Position numbers and translations under genes: made by a program | Origin: an uncultured Photobacterium sp. | GTDB lineage: Bacteria; Pseudomonadota; Gammaproteobacteria; Enterobacterales; Vibrionaceae | Direction: 5' to 3' | Length of the DNA: 64,000 nucleotides | Assembly: GCF_947502415.1 (NCBI RefSeq) | Contig: NZ_CANMZV010000001.1 | Span: 310,001 to 374,000, forward strand | The notes under the pieces: model-generated | The model's database searches: none | What the model saw: only the letters and a program-made list of their open reading frames with translations | What the model was told of the DNA's origin: nothing | In this document: piece by piece, positions 61,992-64,000 of the stretch | Layout of the letters: each line of letters opens with the position of its first letter | How positions within the stretch are numbered: the stretch's first letter is position 1

Positions 61992-63128
61992 ATGAGCAAG
62001 CACCAAGTTTTTACGGTGAAGCCCGTATTCATCGCTATCGGCTTTATGACATCGTTGCCGGCTATCGCTGAAATTCCTTTGATCAGTTTCAGAACCCAAC
62101 AGGCAATTGAGCTTGATGGCGTTGCAGAAGATGCCTGGATAAAAGCGGCGCCATTACGGTTGGTATTGGATAAAACGCCTTATAAACCAAATCAATATGA
62201 TGGCATTTTCAAGACTAATTACTCGATTCGTTCTCTTTATGATGATGATTATGTGTATTTTTTTGTCCAATGGGAGGATCCAACCAAAAGTGTTGAACGC
62301 TTTCCCTGGGAAAAACAACAAGACAATACATGGAAGCGTTTAATGAATAAGGATCAAACCGGCCACGAAAATACTTATTATGAAGATAAGACAAGTATCT
62401 TCTGGAATATTAAGGCTGAAGGTTTTGGGATCCAAGGGTGTGATATAGCCTGTCATATGGTGGATGCAGAAGGCAAAGTTGCAGATATTGAAAATCAATA
62501 TCCCGGTCGGAAATTTACCCGGATAGCTGAAGAAACCATTGATATGTGGCATTGGAAGGCGGTTCGAACCGGGCTGACAGATCAGTTTGATGATCAGTAT
62601 GTTGATTCGAATATTGACCCCATTGCGAATAAAAATTGGGGCCGTAAAAATGATCAGCAAACCGGAGGCGGATATCGTGACAATATAACTGATGACAAGT
62701 TAGGCCCGGCGAAAGGGACAAAGTTATGGAATGACATTGATAGCTATGCTTTGCGTGTGGAAGATCAGGTCGCTTTTCTGGATATATTCAAACCCGGCAA
62801 TCGCTTATCGTCGGTATTGGTAGAACCCTTTACTGGCTCCCGTGGAGATATTAGTGCCAAAGCTATTTGGGATAGTGGCATGTGGACAATTGAGTTTAAG
62901 CGAAAGCGTGTTACAACAGGTGAAAATGCCAAGATTGAAGACATTCAATTTGATGATTTAAGTAAAGAATATCTCTTTGGTGTGGCAGTGTTTGATAACT
63001 CTCAGATCAATCACTTGTACACTGAGCAAGTTCAAACCATGGTTTTTGAGCAACCTCGGGAGTCAGAACTTGAGACAGAGAGTAAGGAAAGTTCTGAGAA
63101 AACAGAGAACCCAGTCAGGACAGACTAG
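61992..63128 (+). CDS. Ethylbenzene-dehydrogenase-related haem-binding protein
   Basis: A 378-residue exported protein (signal peptide ending IAEI) with the EB_dh domain, found in the gamma subunit of ethylbenzene and DMSO-type dehydrogenases and in cytochrome-b-like redox proteins. The VAEDAWIKAAPL start and the region GIQGCDIACHM are typical. It carries no catalytic molybdenum subunit nearby, so its redox partner is unknown. It is monocistronic and followed by a GC-rich hairpin. Confidence 0.82.
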   Translation: MSKHQVFTVKPVFIAIGFMTSLPAIAEIPLISFRTQQAIELDGVAEDAWIKAAPLRLVLDKTPYKPNQYDGIFKTNYSIRSLYDDDYVYFFVQWEDPTKSVERFPWEKQQDNTWKRLMNKDQTGHENTYYEDKTSIFWNIKAEGFGIQGCDIACHMVDAEGKVADIENQYPGRKFTRIAEETIDMWHWKAVRTGLTDQFDDQYVDSNIDPIANKNWGRKNDQQTGGGYRDNITDDKLGPAKGTKLWNDIDSYALRVEDQVAFLDIFKPGNRLSSVLVEPFTGSRGDISAKAIWDSGMWTIEFKRKRVTTGENAKIEDIQFDDLSKEYLFGVAVFDNSQINHLYTEQVQTMVFEQPRESELETESKESSEKTENPVRTD

Positions 63129-63139
63129 TGCTGTTTTTG

Positions 63140-63164
63140 CTCCGGCGACATTCCGCCGCCGGAG
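63140..63164. terminator. GC-rich hairpin between convergent genes
   Basis: Eight-base stem CTCCGGCG / CGCCGGAG. No T tract follows on either strand, so it may be a weak or factor-assisted terminator, or a structure that slows RNA decay. Confidence 0.5.
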
Positions 63165-63172
63165 TCGGCTTG

Positions 63173-63325
63173 TTATTGCTCGTTTTCTTTATCGGAAGAA
63201 GACCCTCGTGCAATATTTTCTTGTTTGCTTTCGCGCAACTCCTTTTCCTCAGTTTGTTTTTCAACTAAGTTGTCAGTTGTCTCTTCTGGTTTGTGAGAAA
63301 AGATGTTTTTTAGCCAATCGAACAT
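63173..63325 (-). CDS. Small acidic 50-residue protein
   Basis: ATG 63325 to TAA 63173. The peptide starts MFDWLKNIFSHKP, an amphipathic helix, followed by a charged tail rich in E, K and N. An AAGG lies about 12 bases upstream. Low complexity makes a chance frame possible, but composition and the terminator-like hairpin just downstream support expression. No family recognised. Confidence 0.45.
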   Translation of the reverse strand: MFDWLKNIFSHKPEETTDNLVEKQTEEKELRESKQENIARGSSSDKENEQ

Positions 63326-63532
63326 AGTCCAACCTTAGTGTTATGGGTTACGGTATTAACACTCTATAATAAGCTTAGTCGGTTATAGGGGGATGTCTGT
63401 ACAATCTGAGATATCGGGCTGTTGCAGTTTGTATTTTAAGGGTTTACTCCCGTCATTCTAACTCTTTTGCTGATTTACTTGTTTCAGCTAGGGTAATTGT
63501 TAGGGATTTGATTTGGATTGAAGAGTCAGCCG

Positions 63533-64000
63533 ATGAAGGACGATCAGCATGCGCCAATTCTTCGTACTGCCTACTTTCGTTTTTACGAAGAACTTAATGA
63601 TTTCTTGCCTCCAGAACAGCGCAAAGTGGTTTTTTCTTATGCTTTTAATGGCAAGCCGGCGATTAAAGATACGATTGAAGCTATCGGTGTACCTCATACA
63701 GAAATTGATTTGATTCTAGTTGATGGGGAGTCGGTTGGTTTTGATTTTAACCTTTGCGGGGGCGAACATATTTCGGTTTATCCTGTGATTGAAGCGTTGG
63801 ATATTTCATCGGTTATCCACTTACGCGCGGCACCGTTGCGGGATATAAAATTTGTTGTCGATGTGAATTTGGGGAAGTTAGCTCAGAAACTACGCTTACT
63901 TGGCTTTGACACCTTATATAGAAATGATTTTACCGATAATGAAATTGTCGATTTGTCACTGCGGGAGAAGCGGATAATCTTAACTCGTGATCGCGGTATT
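63533..64000 (+). CDS. Mut7-C RNase-domain protein (partial)
   Basis: The first 156 residues of a protein with a small ubiquitin-like beta-grasp N-terminal domain (AYFRFYEELNDFLP...) and the beginning of a Mut7-C PIN-like RNase domain (KFVVDVNLGKLAQKLRLLGFDTLYRND, then RIILTRDRG). This two-domain order is the known Mut7-C ubiquitin/RNAse arrangement, probably cleaving RNA. ATG 63533 is preferred; TTG 63518 is also in frame. It runs off the right edge. Confidence 0.87.
   Translation, partial: MKDDQHAPILRTAYFRFYEELNDFLPPEQRKVVFSYAFNGKPAIKDTIEAIGVPHTEIDLILVDGESVGFDFNLCGGEHISVYPVIEALDISSVIHLRAAPLRDIKFVVDVNLGKLAQKLRLLGFDTLYRNDFTDNEIVDLSLREKRIILTRDRGI

Overview
The window looks like chromosomal DNA of a marine gammaproteobacterium, most likely a member of the Vibrionaceae (Vibrio/Photobacterium-like). 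The reasons are the moderate-to-low G+C, a trypsin-like protease with a GlyGly-CTERM tail, an M60 (SslE/AcfD-like) secreted lipoprotein, a TackOD1-GT2-HlyD operon, a SypA-like STAS protein and a NagZ/RND/YfcC complement typical of that family. This is inferred from gene content; there is no rRNA or tRNA gene to confirm it. Both ends cut a gene: an E1-alpha dehydrogenase subunit on the left and a Mut7-C RNase-domain protein on the right.

Layout. 0-5 kb: E1-alpha, a small lipoprotein, a 34-aa membrane peptide with its own terminator, a CSS-EAL phosphodiesterase and nagZ. 5-20 kb: a DUF1097 membrane protein, an RND efflux pair, a GlyGly-CTERM protease, several small conserved genes, an ISAs1 transposase remnant, a DJ-1/PfpI protein, a YfcC carrier, a frameshifted 5'-nucleotidase and an outer-membrane-like protein. 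20-24 kb: a translationally coupled operon of a TackOD1 zinc-finger protein, a processive GT2 synthase and an HlyD adaptor. 24-43 kb: the centrepiece, described below. 43-48 kb: a higher-G+C pair (exported isoaspartyl methyltransferase and a large membrane protein) and metY. 48-64 kb: a hybrid histidine kinase with a two-receiver protein interrupted by a stop codon, an isolated rodA, housekeeping genes, an M60 metallopeptidase, a small heat-shock protein and an ethylbenzene-dehydrogenase-like haem protein.

The most interesting system is the AT-rich block at about 25.4-43.3 kb. It encodes what appears to be a synthase-dependent beta-glucan-type exopolysaccharide pathway. It has a cellulose-synthase-like GT2 enzyme, four DUF3131 (glucoamylase-like fold) proteins, three of them in tandem behind the synthase, a sugar-nucleotide pyrophosphorylase, a GH2 lipoprotein, a secreted GH16 glucanase and a duplicated-module outer-membrane barrel. 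Interleaved with these is a complete partner-switching module: a receiver-PP2C phosphatase, a STAS antagonist and an RsbW-like kinase. The synthase has no PilZ domain and no BcsB/BcsC/BcsZ homologue is nearby, so control by protein phosphorylation rather than by direct c-di-GMP binding is the simplest reading. Five perfect 7-bp tandem repeats precede the kinase gene and could make its expression variable.

Three genes carry lesions visible in the sequence: the 5'-nucleotidase (frameshift, probably with a small deletion), the two-receiver protein (in-frame TAA), and two transposase or acetyltransferase stubs. All function calls come from motif recognition by eye; no database search was possible.
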